Shown: positions 32,701 through 46,576 of the stretch, one piece after another
Numbering within the stretch: position 1 is the first letter of the stretch
Layout of the letters: each line of letters begins with the position of its first letter
Notes under the pieces: model-generated
The model's database searches: none
What the model saw: only the letters and a program-made list of their open reading frames with translations
What the model was told of the DNA's origin: nothing
Source of the DNA: Sorex araneus
Lineage: Eukaryota; Chordata; Mammalia; Eulipotyphla; Soricidae
Length of the DNA stretch: 64,000 nucleotides
NCBI RefSeq assembly: GCF_027595985.1
Contig: NC_073304.1
Span: 214,674,500 to 214,738,499, forward strand
Direction: 5' to 3'
Program-made: the position numbers and the translations under genes

Positions 32701-32884
32701 AAGTACTTTCTGAAAATGTCTAGTTTGAGACCCTGTTTATCAGTGCCTGTGCAGTTATGCACGAATTCCATCCATGCATTGGTCCTGCAGGGTACTTCAG
32801 CTCTGCTTTCTCTTGCCTGCCTTATTAGTCCCACTTTAGCAAGTGCAGCACCTGAAATACTGCACAAAATTCTCTAAGCATTTC

Positions 32885-33061
32885 TTTTTTTTTTTTGCTT
32901 TTTTGGGTCACACCTGGCGATGCACAGGGGTTACTCCTGGCTCTGCACTCAGGAATTACTCCTGGCCGTGCTCAGGGGACCATATGGGATGCTGGGATTT
33001 GAACCTGGGTCGGCCGCGTGCAAGGCAAACGCCCTATCCGCTGTGCTATCGCTCCAGCCCC
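32885..33061 (-). repeat. SOR SINE with perfect 18-bp target duplication
   Basis: AAATTCTCTAAGCATTTC at 32867-32884 and 33062-33079 flanks a near-consensus element. It is probably young. Confidence 0.95.
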
Positions 33062-33114
33062 AAATTCTCTAAGCATTTCATGAGTAGCTTCTCCATCAGA
33101 AAAATCCCCATTTT

Positions 33115-33501
33115 GGGGCTGGAGCAATAGTATAGCAGGTAGGGCTATACTATTTGTCATACAAGCGGCTGACCCGGGTTCAATTCCCAGCATCCCATAT
33201 GGTCCTTTGAGGACTGCCAGGGGTCATTCCTGAGTACAGAGCCAGGAGTAACCCTGTGCATTGCCAGGTGTGACCCAAAAAAGAAAAAAAAAGAAAATGC
33301 CCATTTTGGGGGCTGGAGCGATAGCACAGTGGGTAGGGCGTTTGCCTTGCACATGGCTGACCCAGGCTCGAATCCCAGCATCCCATATGGTCCTCTGAGC
33401 ACCGCCAGGAGTTAATTCCTGAGTGCATGAGCCAGGAGTAACCCCTGTGCATCGCCAGGTGTGACCCAAAAAACCCCCCTCCAAAAAAAAAGAAAAAGAA
33501 A
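33115..33501 (+). repeat. Two serial SOR SINEs
   Basis: Copies 33115-33298 and 33308-33501. The words AAAATCCCCATTTTGG, AAAATGCCCATTTTGG and AAAATGCCCATTTC precede, separate and follow them. Confidence 0.9.
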
Positions 33502-33509
33502 ATGCCCAT

Positions 33510-34210
33510 TTCATCTCTAACAAAAGACAGACTGTAAATTCCTAAGCACAGGAACTATGTTCCTCATCTGCTTTATTCAAGAGCATTTAGGCACTCCTGA
33601 AGAGGCTGAGAATGAAGTATAATGAAACCAAATGCAGGTAGCTGGAGGTCTCTGTCCACCTCTTGCCTGCTGTGGATTACTTCCCCCCCAGGGAAGCCAA
33701 ATCATTGTGTGGTCAAAATAAAAGCAGTTGGGATGGGGTGGCAATGAAAGACTGAGGCTGGCCCGAGGGCAATCCCCATCTCTGTCAGCTATTCTGCTGG
33801 ACACGTAATTTTGCCATCCTGGGCCTCTCAGTTCCCTCATTTGCAAAATAGGTGACAGTATGACAGTACTTCTAATTTTGTATATCTTTGGTACAGAACT
33901 TAGTGAAAGTAAGCTCTTCAAAAATATTGCACATTGGGCCAGAGAGATAGTACAGTGAGCAAGGTGCTTGCCTACACACAGCCAATCTGAGTTCAATCCC
34001 GGGTATCCTATATGGCGCGTGAGGACCGCCAGGAGTGATTCCTGAGTACAGAGCCAAGGGTAGGCCCTTAAAAAGATGTGCATTAATTCACGGCAATGCA
34101 GCTTCTTAGCCTTGGAAGGTTCTTGGCACCAATGTCTGACCCATCAATTTCCCTTGTCCCACCTTTCCACCAAGGCCCTCCCAGGGCCAAAGGACAGAGG
34201 CGCAGGCTTA
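33510..34210. other. Intergenic, with ancient repeats and one SOR
   Basis: An L2-like stretch lies near 33525-33600, a MIR-like stretch (CAGTTCCCTCATTTGCAAAA) at 33825-33880, and a plus-strand SOR at 33935-34075. Confidence 0.6.
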
Positions 34211-34214
34211 TGGG

Positions 34215-34317
34215 TTTAGAGAAACGTTGTGTTTAATGGTAAAGCTCAGTACACTCCAGTACTGGGTGTGGCCTGGAGTCGAAGCAGCAGGGATGGGTAG
34301 GTGACCCCCACGGAGCC
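34215..34317 (-). other. ATP5MC1: ATP5MC1 3' untranslated region
   Basis: About 100 bases follow the ATP5MC1 stop codon and end shortly after an ATTAAA on the minus strand (TTTAAT at 34232-34237 on plus). The length is inferred. Confidence 0.7.
34232..34237 (-). terminator. ATP5MC1: ATP5MC1 probable polyadenylation signal (ATTAAA)
   Basis: TTTAAT on the plus strand reads ATTAAA on the gene strand, about 80 bases after the stop codon. No AATAAA is closer. Confidence 0.65.
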
Positions 34318-36439
<2,122 letters not shown>

Positions 36440-37039
36440 TTTTTTCGGTCTATAGAGGGGAGAAAAAATATTTTTTTCAACCACTGACAGCTTAGTCGTT
36501 TGCTTACAGTGACGACCTTCAGTCGTCCCCTTTACCCCGCCCGTCCTCCCTGGACCACCGTCTTCCTCCCATCGTGCCCCCAGCGGAGGAAGGTATTAGA
36601 GGTCAGAGGGGCAGAGCGAATTCCTGGTTCACCACTTTCCAGCGCGACGCGTTTGCAAAGAAAAGGTCACGGAGATCGGAAGTAAAGGAAGGAGGCCCAG
36701 TCCCAGGAGGGAAATGTTGCCAAAGAGGATGATTTCCCGGGAGGGCTGCAGACAGATACTGGGCAAGTGCTGTGCAAGGAGCTGCCCATTTCACACAGCT
36801 GTCCACCGCCCGCCTCTGCCAGGTCGGTTAATCGTTCATTACCGTTGGAAATGAACATTGCTTGTTAAGACTACGGAAACCCACCGCCTCTCCCGGCCGA
36901 GAGGAAAAAAACCTCTCTACCCAGTCCAGCCCAAACCCCGGCCCATTGCTAGCAGCCGGCCCCAAGTCACCTGCGCTCCCACTGCCCAGCTGCCCCTGCT
37001 CCGACCACAGCGCTGCCCTGCTCAAGGTGACTGACTCAC

Positions 37040-37085
37040 CTCCTAGCTTTAGCTGTAGGTCCCAGCGATCAGCTCCCCTACCCAC
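37040..37085 (-). other. ATP5MC1: ATP5MC1 probable non-coding exon 1
   Basis: A strong donor AGGAG|GTGAGTC ends the proposed exon at 37040 on the minus strand. The upstream edge is set only approximately, by the promoter motifs that follow. The acceptor before exon 2 requires such an exon. Confidence 0.55.
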
Positions 37086-37276
37086 GTGTCCCGGGGTACC
37101 CTCACTCTCATTGGCCGCAATACCTCCGCGCCCCTATTGGTTAACGTCCTCTGGTCCTCCTTTCTCATTGGTTGTCCGCGGCTTCTTCCTCCAGCTCTCC
37201 ACTAGAGCTTCGTGGCAGCTCCCGCCTCCCTGCGGACGAAGGCGGGGCTTGTCTCCAAAGTCTGGCTCCCGATTGG
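37083..37276 (-). promoter_or_regulatory. ATP5MC1: ATP5MC1 promoter: E-box and four CCAAT boxes
   Basis: CACGTG lies at 37083-37088. CCAAT on the gene strand (ATTGG on plus) occurs at 37110-37114, 37136-37140, 37167-37171 and 37272-37276. Closely spaced CCAAT boxes are typical NF-Y sites of housekeeping promoters. The surrounding 36.9-37.5 kb is CpG-rich and free of SINEs. Confidence 0.75.
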
Positions 37277-37339
37277 TCAATCCTTGAAAGACTCGACCAT
37301 AGAGTCGGCGGGACGCGGCGGTTCCATAACCTCCCGCAC

Positions 37340-37350
37340 AAAATGGCGAC
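37340..37350 (+). promoter_or_regulatory. YY1-type motif with possible divergent start
   Basis: AAAATGGCGAC on the plus strand fits the YY1 motif that often sits just downstream of a transcription start. Its ATG opens a 14-codon frame, MATKVEAQKQAWER-stop. This suggests plus-strand transcription away from ATP5MC1. Confidence 0.5.
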
Positions 37351-37460
37351 CAAGGTGGAAGCGCAGAAACAGGCGTGGGAGAGATGACCGGACGCCTTAC
37401 GTACAGACACATGACCTTGGACCTAAGCCTTCATTCGGGCGCTCGGGCCTTCTGGCGCGT

Positions 37461-37480
37461 TGCATTCTGGGATTTGTAGT
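37461..37480 (-). promoter_or_regulatory. ZNF143/STAF-type motif
   Basis: The minus strand reads ACTACAAATCCCAGAATGCA, an almost perfect version of the ZNF143 promoter motif with its ACTACA extension. It lies in the CpG-rich region about 0.4 kb upstream of ATP5MC1. Confidence 0.75.
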
Positions 37481-37485
37481 CGGGC

Positions 37486-37895
37486 CCAACGTCCAAGGAC
37501 AGCTGAGATCCCGCGAGACGTTCCTTCTCAGGCTGGGAGAGCCAACGCCTTTGCAGTGCTTTCCCGCCGTAGAATTTGTGGCAGTCTTCCTCCCTCTGGG
37601 AGGGTAAAAGCCAGCCCTGCTCTTGAAACTTCTCTTGTGAACGAAATCGCCAATAGTTAGCGATCAGGAACTAGCAACCAGGTTTTTAGGAGGTGCTTAG
37701 CGTCTACTCCCTGCAGGCTGCGCTGGAGTCGCCCCTCAGGGTGCTGGGAGGCTGGGGCGTGGGGAGACTGCCATGCGGCGCGGGTGGGGTGGGGTCCCAC
37801 TTCGGCCTTCCGCATGCAAAGCATGCGCACTAGCCCTTTGAACCATTTTCCCACGGAAGGGGTTACAAATTTTTTTTTCCTTTAATATTGTTGAA
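37486..37895. other. Outer flank of the ATP5MC1 CpG region
   Basis: It contains TCCCGCGAGAC near 37508 and short GC-rich words, then unique DNA. A possible decayed SOR head lies around 37800-37860. No gene is recognised. Confidence 0.45.
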
Positions 37896-37899
37896 AACA

Positions 37900-38795
37900 G
37901 AGGCTGGAGCAATAGCACAGCGTGGAGGGCATTTGCCTTGCACGCGGCTGACCCGGGTTCGATTCCCAGCATCCCATATGGTCCCCTGTGCACCGCCGGG
38001 GTGATTCCTGAGAGCAGAGCCAGGAGTGACCCCTGAGCATCGCCAGGTGTGACAAAAAAAAAAAATATAGATAGATATCGTTTAAAATAGCAATAAAATG
38101 ATACCCAATAGGAAAGCGAGCTCAAGGTAGGACAGACTGTACTACGGAAATAACCAATGCAGGGACTAGAGAGACAGTACAGCGGGTGGGGCGCTAAGCC
38201 TTGCACGCGGACCCCCCTGGTTCCTCCGGCTCCACATAGGATTCCCCAAGCCGCTTCCTGGGTGATCCCTGAGCACTCCTGGGTGTGGCCCAACACACCA
38301 GCACTCCTCTGCCCATCCCCTCCCCCATCAATTGAAGGGAAGAACGTTAAACTTTTTCTTTAGCTTTAAACTTTCTGGGGACACACCTGGGTATGCTCAG
38401 GGGTTGCTCCTGAATCACTCCTAGTGGGGCGTGGGGGTGAGGGTGGGGATGGGGGCACCATATGGGATGCCGCGGATTGAACCCAGGTCGGCCACGTGCA
38501 CGGCAAACGCACTCCTGCTGTAACATCTCTCTAACCCTAGAACTGTTGAACTTTTCTACTAAAGGAAATAAAAATTTAAACGCAACATCAAGTGAGTCAA
38601 GTACTCTTCTGTTGGTGAGAATGAATTAAAACTTTTTGGGGGGGCAGGAGAGGGTGAGGAGCCACACCAGGCAGTGCTCTGGGGTTACTCCTGGCTCTGC
38701 TCAGGAATAATTTCTGGTGGGGCTCATGGGACCAGGAATTGAACCCCGCTTGTTAGTGCAGGCACTCCTTACCTGTTGTGCTATTTCCAGCCCCT
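37900..38795. repeat. SOR SINE cluster (four copies)
   Basis: Plus 37900-38064 (consensus-like), plus 38158-38300 (old), minus 38363-38537 (old, with a G-rich expansion) and minus 38640-38795 (old). Confidence 0.75.
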
Positions 38796-39066
38796 CTCTA
38801 TCCTCTTTGATCCAGGAAAATCTTTTTTAAGAACAAATCAGAAAAATTTTGTTCATAGGCTGTGCATTTTGCAGTTCTTTAGTATGGAAACAAGTAACAT
38901 GGTAAACAAGAGACATAGTAGGGTGCATGCAAGGCAAACACTCTTCCCACTGTACTATTTTCTGGCATTGTGTCTTGGATATGATGTTCTAACACCAATC
39001 TTACCACTACTGTTAATTTTCCTCCACTGGTGTTCCCTCTTACTCCGCAGCCACCCTGACAGGTAC

Positions 39067-39246
39067 TTTTTTTTTTTTTTTTTGCTTTTTGGGTCACATC
39101 TGGCGATGCACAGGGGTTACTCCTGGCTTTGCACTCAGAAATTACCCCTGGCGGTGCTCAGGGGACCAAATGGGATGCTGGGATTCAAACCCGGGTCGGC
39201 TGCGTGCAAGGCAAACGCCCTACCCGCTGTGCTATTGCTCCAGCCC
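39067..39246 (-). repeat. SOR SINE with 11-bp target duplication
   Basis: CTGACAGGTAC at 39056-39066 and 39248-39258 flanks a near-consensus copy. Confidence 0.93.
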
Positions 39247-39336
39247 CCTGACAGGTACATTTTAAAGTTTGTTGTTGTAATTTGGATTGCACAGCCTATG
39301 CACAGCCTATGAACAAAACTCTACTGATTTGTTCTT

Positions 39337-39516
39337 TTTTTTTTTTTTTTTGCTTTTTTGGGTCACACCTGGTGTTGCACAGGGGTTCCTCCTGGCTCTG
39401 CACTCAGGAATTACTTCCGGCGGTGCTCAGGGGACCATATGGGATGCTGGGAATTGAACCCAGGTCAGCCGCATGCAAGGCAAACGCCCTACCCGCTGTA
39501 CTATCTCTCCAGCCCC
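39337..39516 (-). repeat. SOR SINE with 13-bp target duplication
   Basis: CTGATTTGTTCTT at 39324-39336 and 39517-39529 flanks a near-consensus copy. Confidence 0.93.
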
Positions 39517-39699
39517 CTGATTTGTTCTTAAAAGAGATTTTCCTGGATCAAAGAGGATGGAGAGGAGCTGCTATTTTTTTTTTGTTTGTTTTGTTTTGGG
39601 GCTCTCTCTTTTGGCCTGTGACATCTTCTATCAACAGAATTGTTATAGGGAATAAATGAGATAGTAGAGGCAGAAATGCTCTTATTTATTTTTGCCCCA

Positions 39700-40220
39700 C
39701 CTGGGATGCTCAGTTTTATTTTTGGGATATACCTAGTGATGCTCAGGTCTACTCCTAATTCAGTGCTCAGGGCTTGCACCTGCTGTTATTGGGGGACTGT
39801 GTGGTCTGGGGCTCAAATCCAGGCTTTCAGCATGCAAACTGTGGCCTCTGACCCTTTAAGCTATTTCCCTGGCCCCAGCAAATTCATCCTTTCCTAAGAT
39901 AGTCCTGACTTTATTACCCAGCCATGCTCAGGGATTACTCCTGGCCCTGCACTCAGGAATTACACCTGGCGGTGCTCGGGGGACCATATGGGATGCTGGG
40001 AATCGAACCCGGGTCGGCTGTATGCAAGGGAAACCCCCTGTGCTATCACTCCAGCCCCAGTTCTGACTTTAGAACTCACTTCCCCCCAGACTGAAAAGAT
40101 AGTACAGAGGTTAAGGTGCTTGTCTTGCATGTAGCTGTGAACCTGGTTTGAATCCCCTTGCACCAGATATGGTCCCCTGAGCACTGCCAGGAGTGGCCCT
40201 GAGGACTTCCAGGTGTGCCC
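39700..40220. repeat. Three older SOR SINEs
   Basis: Minus 39700-39875 (old), minus 39917-40057 (3' end missing, no T-run) and plus 40089-40220 (old). Confidence 0.7.
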
Positions 40221-40445
40221 CATGCAGACAACACTCATCTCTTCCACCTAAAGTCTTCGCTTATCTCAGACCTTCTCTGCTTTCCTTCAAGTCAAGTATG
40301 TTTCTCTGACTCTGGAAATTCAATTCAACTCTTTTGGGAACTCCACAGCTCCAACTATTCTACTTGGTGTTGGGAGTTCACAGTTCACAAAACCGGTTTC
40401 ACCCCAAAGGAAACTCAGAATCAGCAAAAAAAATATTAATCTTAT

Positions 40446-40631
40446 GGGGCTGGAGTGATAGCACAGTGGGTAGGGCGTTTGCCTTGCACGCGGCCGACCC
40501 AGGTTCAAATCCCAGCATCCCATATGGTCCCCTGAGCAACGCCAGGGGTGATTCCTGAGTGCATGAGCCAGGAGTGACCCCTGTGCATTGCTGGGTGTGA
40601 CCCAAAAAGCAAAAAAAAAAAAAAAAAAAAG
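40446..40631 (+). repeat. SOR SINE with 13-bp target duplication
   Basis: AATATTAATCTTA at 40432-40444 and 40632-40644 flanks a consensus-like copy with a long A-tail. Confidence 0.93.
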
Positions 40632-40971
40632 AATATTAATCTTAGGCACGGGGCATAGCGGTAGGTAGAGCACCTGGCTTGGAAGCCTCAGGCCGGCGAT
40701 GCTCAGAGATCACTGTGGTCCCTTGCACCGGGCCGCATGCCTGGGAGCGAACCCTGTGGCTCTGCTGTGGTCAGAACGGAGTGTGCAGTCTCAGGGCGCC
40801 TAGCTCCTGATGGCGGTAACCCTGGTCATCGCAGAAGCAACAGAGTGAGGAGGCAAGGGGGATTCAAACAATACATTTTAAAATAAAGGTAAAATTAAGA
40901 TAAATATTTGGACAAAGAGAACTAGATGTTCCTCAGGTCCGATGAAAAACCTGAAAAATACAAAGATGGGA

Positions 40972-41490
40972 GGGGCTGGAGCAACAGCGCTGCAGCTAGG
41001 GTGCTTGCCTTACACCTGGTCAATCTGGATTCTCTCCTCAGCACCCTGGGCCCCACAGGAGTGACCCCTGAGTTCAGAGCCAGGAGTAAGCCCTGCGCAC
41101 CATTCGGTGTGGCCCCCGCCCTCAAAAACCAAACAAACTCAAAGATAGGGGAACCAACTATAGGGAATACCAAGGATTTTTTTTTCAAAAAGAAATAACT
41201 TTTGGGGGTACCATAGAGACAGTACAGTGGCTGCATGCGGCTGACCTGTGTTTGACGCTTGGCACTCCATATAGTTGCCCTGAGCAGCAACAGGAATGAT
41301 CCCTGAGCACAGAGCCGAGAGTACACCCTGCTGTGCATGAGCTCAAAACAAAGTCAAATCACTTTTTGAAAGAGAAAAGCTCAGCCTCCTGGAGGTTCTT
41401 GAGGGACCATTTGGGGTGCCAGGATTCAAACCAAGGTGGACTCCCCGAAGGCCAGCACAATCACCTCTGTATTGTTTCACCAACCCTGGG
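40972..41490. repeat. Older SOR SINE remnants
   Basis: Plus copies near 40972-41140 and 41203-41345, and a minus fragment near 41385-41488. Confidence 0.65.
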
Positions 41491-41586
41491 CTGAGTTTTG
41501 ATGTTACATGTGAATTCACTAGCTACTTGGAGGGAGAGGGTGACAAGTTGCAATTCCATTAGAGGAAATGACCATCTTTTAAAAAA

Positions 41587-41613
41587 ATAATTAATTAATT
41601 AATTAATTAATTT
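41587..41613. repeat. (TTAA)n microsatellite
   Basis: About six TAAT/TTAA units in a row, AT-only. Confidence 0.85.
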
Positions 41614-41672
41614 TAATGACCATCTTCTTGACACAACAGCCTAAAAAATGCTACATAAAAATGTATTTTCAG

Positions 41673-41840
41673 GGCCTGGAGCGATAGCACAGCGGGTAGG
41701 GTGTTTGCCTTTCATGCGGCCGACCCGGGTTCAATTCCCAGCATCCCATATGGTCCCCTGAGCACCGCCAGGGGTAATTCCTGAGTGCAGAGCCAGGAGT
41801 AACCCCTGTGCATTGCCGGGTGTGACCCAAAAAGCAAAAA
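41673..41840 (+). repeat. SOR SINE with 14-bp target duplication
   Basis: AAATGTATTTTCAG at 41659-41672 and 41841-41854 flanks a near-consensus copy. Confidence 0.94.
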
Positions 41841-41988
41841 AAATGTATTTTCAGTGCACAGCCTTGTTCTTGACAGTAAAATAAAATGTATTCTATACTC
41901 TATCCAAATAAACACTTTTCAAGAATCCCAACTACCTCCTTTGGCAAATGACCCAGGTGTGCATTATAGCAACAATAATAAAGAATCT

Positions 41989-42800
41989 CTGGGTTGGAGA
42001 GACAGATCAGCAGGCAGGGAGCTTGCCTTGCACATGGACAACCCAGCTTTGATCTCTGGCACCCCTTACGGTCCTTGGAGCACCGCCAGGAGTGATCTCT
42101 GTGTGCGGAGCCAGGAGTAAGCCCTGATTACTGCTGGGTGTGGCCTCCCCTCTACCCCAAGTCCCAAGACAAACACATTAAAAACCAAAGAAATAAAATG
42201 AGTTTTAGGTTAGAGGTGTCCTCGGGCTGAAATGATGTAGAACTTGTCTGGACCCATGCAAAATTCCCTGAGAAGTGACCTCAGGATAAAACTATATAGA
42301 ACATACGACGGTTGGCCAACATTACAAACAGCAATTTCAGGTAACACAACTTTCAGATGCAACTCCATTAGAAGGAAAATAGGACAGTGCACTGATGAAG
42401 GGTGCAGACTGAGAGCCCTGCTTTACCATCTGAGAGATCTCAACAATTAGCAACTGGATTAACTCTTCTGTCTGGCACCCCCCACCACTATTTCCTTCTA
42501 CATGGTTGTTAGGAGGATTAAATCACCCAACATTTATAAAGAACTGGACAGAGCTCTTTACATAGTGTTGGAAGTGTTTATTGCCATTCTAAATGAAGCC
42601 TGGGGCTGGGAGGTGGCCTGGAAGGGCTGGATCATAGACTTTGCATCCTGGAGCCCTAGGCCTCATCACTAACACCTCATGGTCTCCCTGAGCACTGCGC
42701 AGGAGTAACCATCTAGCACCAACTTGGAGTAGCACCAAGCACAGATGGGAGTGGCCCCAAAGCAAAAACAAGCAAACAAACAAACAAACAAAATGTTGAC
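41989..42800. repeat. Older SOR copies and MIR-like DNA
   Basis: A plus-strand SOR lies at 41989-42175. MIR-like words appear at 42400-42590 (GGAGGATTAAATCACCCAAC, TTTATAAAGAACTGG). An old plus-strand SOR with a CAAA-repeat tail lies at 42599-42790. Confidence 0.6.
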
Positions 42801-42884
42801 TAGTCAATCAGCACTTTTACTGTGAGTTAAATGTTGAGCTAGTATTGGGGGGGTCTGAATAGGGTGAAGGGTCTGATTTATCTT

Positions 42885-43051
42885 CATTTTTTTTTTTGGT
42901 CACACCCGGCGATCCACAGGGGTTACTCCTGGCTCTGCACTCAGGAATTAACCCTGGCGGTGCTCAGGGGACCATAAGGGATGCTGGGAATCGAACCTGG
43001 GTCAGCCGCGTGCAAGGCAAGCGCTTTACTCGCTGTGCTCACTCCAGACCC
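42885..43051 (-). repeat. SOR SINE with 12-bp target duplication
   Basis: CTGATTTATCTT at 42873-42884 and 43052-43063 flanks it. Confidence 0.92.
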
Positions 43052-43171
43052 CTGATTTATCTTCTAAAAAGAAAACTGTAAAAACAGAGGATGAGGTTGG
43101 GTGAAGGAGATGAGGAGGAGCAGAGACACCAGCTGGAGTTAGTGTGATAATCCAGATGAGAGATGACATCA

Positions 43172-43960
43172 AGGAGCCTGAACAATAGTACAGGGGGGAG
43201 GGTGTTTGCCTTGCCTGTGTCTGGGTTCGATTCCCGGCATCCCATATGGTCCCCCAAGCAACAGCAACAGTAACTCCTGAATGCAGAGCCAGGAGTAACC
43301 TCTGAGCACCGCTAGGTATGACCTAGAAAACAAAACAAAACAAGTAAAAAGAGATGAAGTCACTTGACCCAAGCTGATAGTGGTGGGAGAGAGACTGGCT
43401 GCGGGTTCCCTCTCTTTAAGGACCACGCTCTGCTTTAATCTGTTTTCTTCAGTACTGGGGCTCGGACCCAAGTCTCCTTGGCAGGTAAGGCATGCACTTG
43501 CTGTGTGCGACACCCGCCCCCCCCAGCTCTCTGCTCTGGCATTCTCACACATTCTGGTCACAGGGGTTGTACCCTTTAGTTGTGCTCACACACACAGTGA
43601 CAGGGGCACACCCTCTTGGCTGTGGTGCTAGCACATCCTCAGTTGCTCCCTTGGGGTTAAACGGTTTAGTCACGGTGCTCCTGTGCCCCTGGCCGTGGTG
43701 TGCCAGAGTAGCTGGGATGCAAGGTGTGCATCATTCTGCACCAGTGCTGGCAGCTCCGACAGCAGAGACGCTGGGACGGGCCTCAGATACACTATTCTTT
43801 ATTCTTCTTACTTTTGCATCACACTGGCAGTACTTAGGGGCTGCTCCTGGCTCTGTGTTCAGCAACTGATGCTCAGAGGACATGGAATGGTAGGGAGAGA
43901 ACTCAAGCCTCCTGCATGCAAAGCAGACACTTAGCCCATTCAACCATCTCTTTGGCTCTG
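43172..43960. repeat. SOR copies and decayed relatives
   Basis: A plus copy lies at 43172-43345 and a diverged minus copy at 43802-43955. Between them, 43440-43780 contains words such as GTGTGCGACAC and GTTGTGCTCACACACAC that may be very old relatives, but no structure is certain. Confidence 0.55.
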
Positions 43961-44056
43961 ATGCAATATCCTTTAAGGCAAAAAATGAGTAGTACAGAAA
44001 AAGAAAATCATATGTACATCGATGATGGGTTCAATTCATGAAAGAAATATAATTCC

Positions 44057-44236
44057 TTTTTTGTTTTTTTTTTTGGGGGGGGGTGACACCTGGTGATGCA
44101 CAGGGGTTACTCCTGTCTCTGCACTCAGGAATTACTCCTGGCGGTGCTCAGGGGACCATATGGGATGCTGGGAATCAAACCCGGGTCAGCCGCATGCAAG
44201 GCAAATGCCCTACCCACTGTATTATTGCTCCAACCC
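44057..44236 (-). repeat. SOR SINE, full length
   Basis: A T/G-rich start, GACACCTGGTGATGC and a head ending TTGCTCCAACCCC. AAGAAATATAA words flank it. Confidence 0.88.
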
Positions 44237-44239
44237 CAA

Positions 44240-44605
44240 GAAATATAAATTCTAAACTCTGCATCTAGTAATGTTCGTGCCTGGTGCCACTGACAGAACT
44301 CTAAGGGGAAAATCCACTTCCACGGTGGGAGATAACACAGTTCTGTTAGTAATCGACACATTCAGCAGAGCAATGATCAAGTAGGATGCAGAAGATTTGG
44401 AGAACATAATTAAGCGCCTTCATTTATTGAACTTCAATAGAACTCTGTGCTCAACAATGAGAGTTTACATTCTTTCCAAGCACACATAAAACACTTACAA
44501 ATATTGACCACTCTCTAAGCCACAGAACAAGCTTCAGTAAATGCCCGAGAATCAATATCTCATAAACCACCTTCTCTGACCACAATGTAATGAAGTCAAA
44601 ACATT
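44240..44605. other. Intergenic unique stretch
   Basis: No repeat or gene is recognised. Confidence 0.45.
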
Positions 44606-44620
44606 AAAAATCATGCCATT

Positions 44621-44810
44621 CGGGGCTGGAGCGATAGCACAGCGGGTAGGGCATTTGCCTTGCACGCGGCCGACCCGGGTTCGAATCCCAGCATCCCATA
44701 TGGTCCCCTGAGCACTGCCAGGAGTAATTCCTGAGTGTAGAACCAGGAGAAACCCCTGTGCATCGCCGGGTGTGACCCAAAAAGCAAAAAAAAAATAAAT
44801 AAATAAAAAT
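44621..44810 (+). repeat. SOR SINE with 15-bp target duplication
   Basis: AAAAATCATGCCATT at 44606-44620 and 44811-44825 flanks a consensus-like element with an AAAT-rich tail. Confidence 0.95.
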
Positions 44811-44825
44811 AAAAATCATGCCATT

Positions 44826-45645
44826 AGATATTGTTAAAAAGGCCCTTTCACAGATGACCACTGGAGTCTCTACCAAAAGCTGAAGGGCACTTGTGTAGAG
44901 AAGGGGAAGTAAAGATCATAGCCAGACAGAGAGGCCCAAAACCTTTACTACTATTCCACACATCCAACACAGTCTCATTGACCAGTCTTGGAGCAGCACA
45001 CCTATTGGACATTATGTGTCATTCACTTCCATGGAAGTAGGGCGAGCATCTTGTCCTTGTGACCTACCTGTTTGCAGGACTTTGCCTTCGTCTACTGTAT
45101 CCTTCGGCACTGCAAGAACAAGGGGCAGCATCCCTTTTTAGGGATGCTGGAGGCTAAGTTGTCTAATTCATTGCTGGCATTTTTGGTTTGTTTTTGGGGC
45201 ATATGAACCCAGTGGTGCTCAGGGCTGAATCCCGGCTCTGTGCTCAGGGATCCTGGTAGGGCTTGGGAATAGAACCCAGCTTGGCGACATGCAAGGCAGG
45301 GCCTCGTCCCCTGTTCTATCTCTCTGGTCTCTTTATGTATACGAATTCCTCAACATTGGTTTTAGAAAAATCTCAGATCTCCCGTAGATGGTGGTGTGAG
45401 TGGTCTGAGTGGATCTTTTAGGTGGTAAGCATCCAAAGCAGAAATTTATCTTTTCTCAGGGTCATGATGAAAATACACAGGAAATTTAGGGCTATATGAT
45501 TCTGTGGAACCTTTGGCCCTAAGGTCATTTTAGCATGGAGTAATTGCTTCTGTGCAAGTGGAAGGTCACGTCTCAAGCTGTTTGCATCATGTGAGTTTTT
45601 GTTGGTTGCTTTTTGGTAATTCTTAGATGTTACAAAAGTACAGAA
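44826..45645. other. Intergenic, one old SOR remnant
   Basis: A decayed minus-strand SOR lies at about 45192-45332. The remainder shows no recognisable feature. Confidence 0.5.
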
Positions 45646-45648
45646 TTT

Positions 45649-45820
45649 GGGGCTGGAGCGATAGGACAGCGAGTAGGGCGTTTGCCTTGCACGCGGCCGA
45701 CCCGGGTTCAAATCTCAGCATCCCATATGGTCCCCTGAGCACCGCCAGGGGTGATCCCTGAGTTCATGAGCCAGGAGTGACCCCTGTGCATTGCTGGGTG
45801 TGATCCAAAAATAAAAAAAA
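45649..45820 (+). repeat. SOR SINE, full length
   Basis: GGGGCTGGAGCGATAGG head and ACAGAATTTG target words on both sides. Confidence 0.9.
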
Positions 45821-46097
45821 ATACAGAATTTGATCTATTGCAAGAAGTAGAAGATATTACTCACAGGTAATATGAGATCTTTTCTCCAAAATAGTATAAT
45901 AGACTTGGAATAAATTAATAACATAAATCTTTACAAAAGACACCAAATCTTTTTATCAATAAGATAGATATCTCTAAAGATAATCCCCATCTTCCCAATT
46001 AAATTGACCAATTGTATCAATTGATAAATAAAACTGCATAGACTCTATTTTCAATAAGTGGGATATAGTGAGAAAAAAAAGGAATTTCATCTTTCTT

Positions 46098-46246
46098 TTT
46101 TTTTTGTACAGGGGTTACTCCTGGCTCTGCACTCAGGAATTACTCATGACGGTGCTCAGGGGACCATATGGGATGCTGGGAATCGAACCCGGGTCGGCAG
46201 TGTGCAAGGCAAACGCCCTACCCACTGTGCTATTGCTCCAGCCCCG
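46098..46246 (-). repeat. SOR SINE with shortened 3' part and 17-bp target duplication
   Basis: GGAATTTCATCTTTCTT at 46081-46097 and 46247-46263 flanks it. About 20 bases of the usual 3' region before the tail are absent. Confidence 0.9.
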
Positions 46247-46576
46247 GGAATTTCATCTTTCTTTGAGAATTTCCAGACTTGATAAAAATTCATAACTGGT
46301 TAAGTCTAGGAGGTTCTGCTCCTGTCCACTAGCTGGTCTCCATGTAAGGGCCTTAATGTCAGGGAATGGGTAGCGAAGAGTGGGGGTCAGAGGGCATGAT
46401 AGGAGCCTTTGTCTTCTAATCAGCCAGGGAAGCAATAACCCTGCAGTTTTATTACGTTTCGGAGCACAGGGGCAGGTCTTTAAAAATGGGAGGCAATTTC
46501 ATATTTGTCCAGCAGAGGGGGCTCAATGGAAGACATGGTACTTGGGAGAAACTTGAGGCTAGTATTAATTAATTAG

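Noticed and set aside
40446-40520. tRNA gene suggested by A- and B-box motifs
   Set aside because: These are SOR SINE heads. They lack a tRNA cloverleaf with anticodon and continue into the SINE body.
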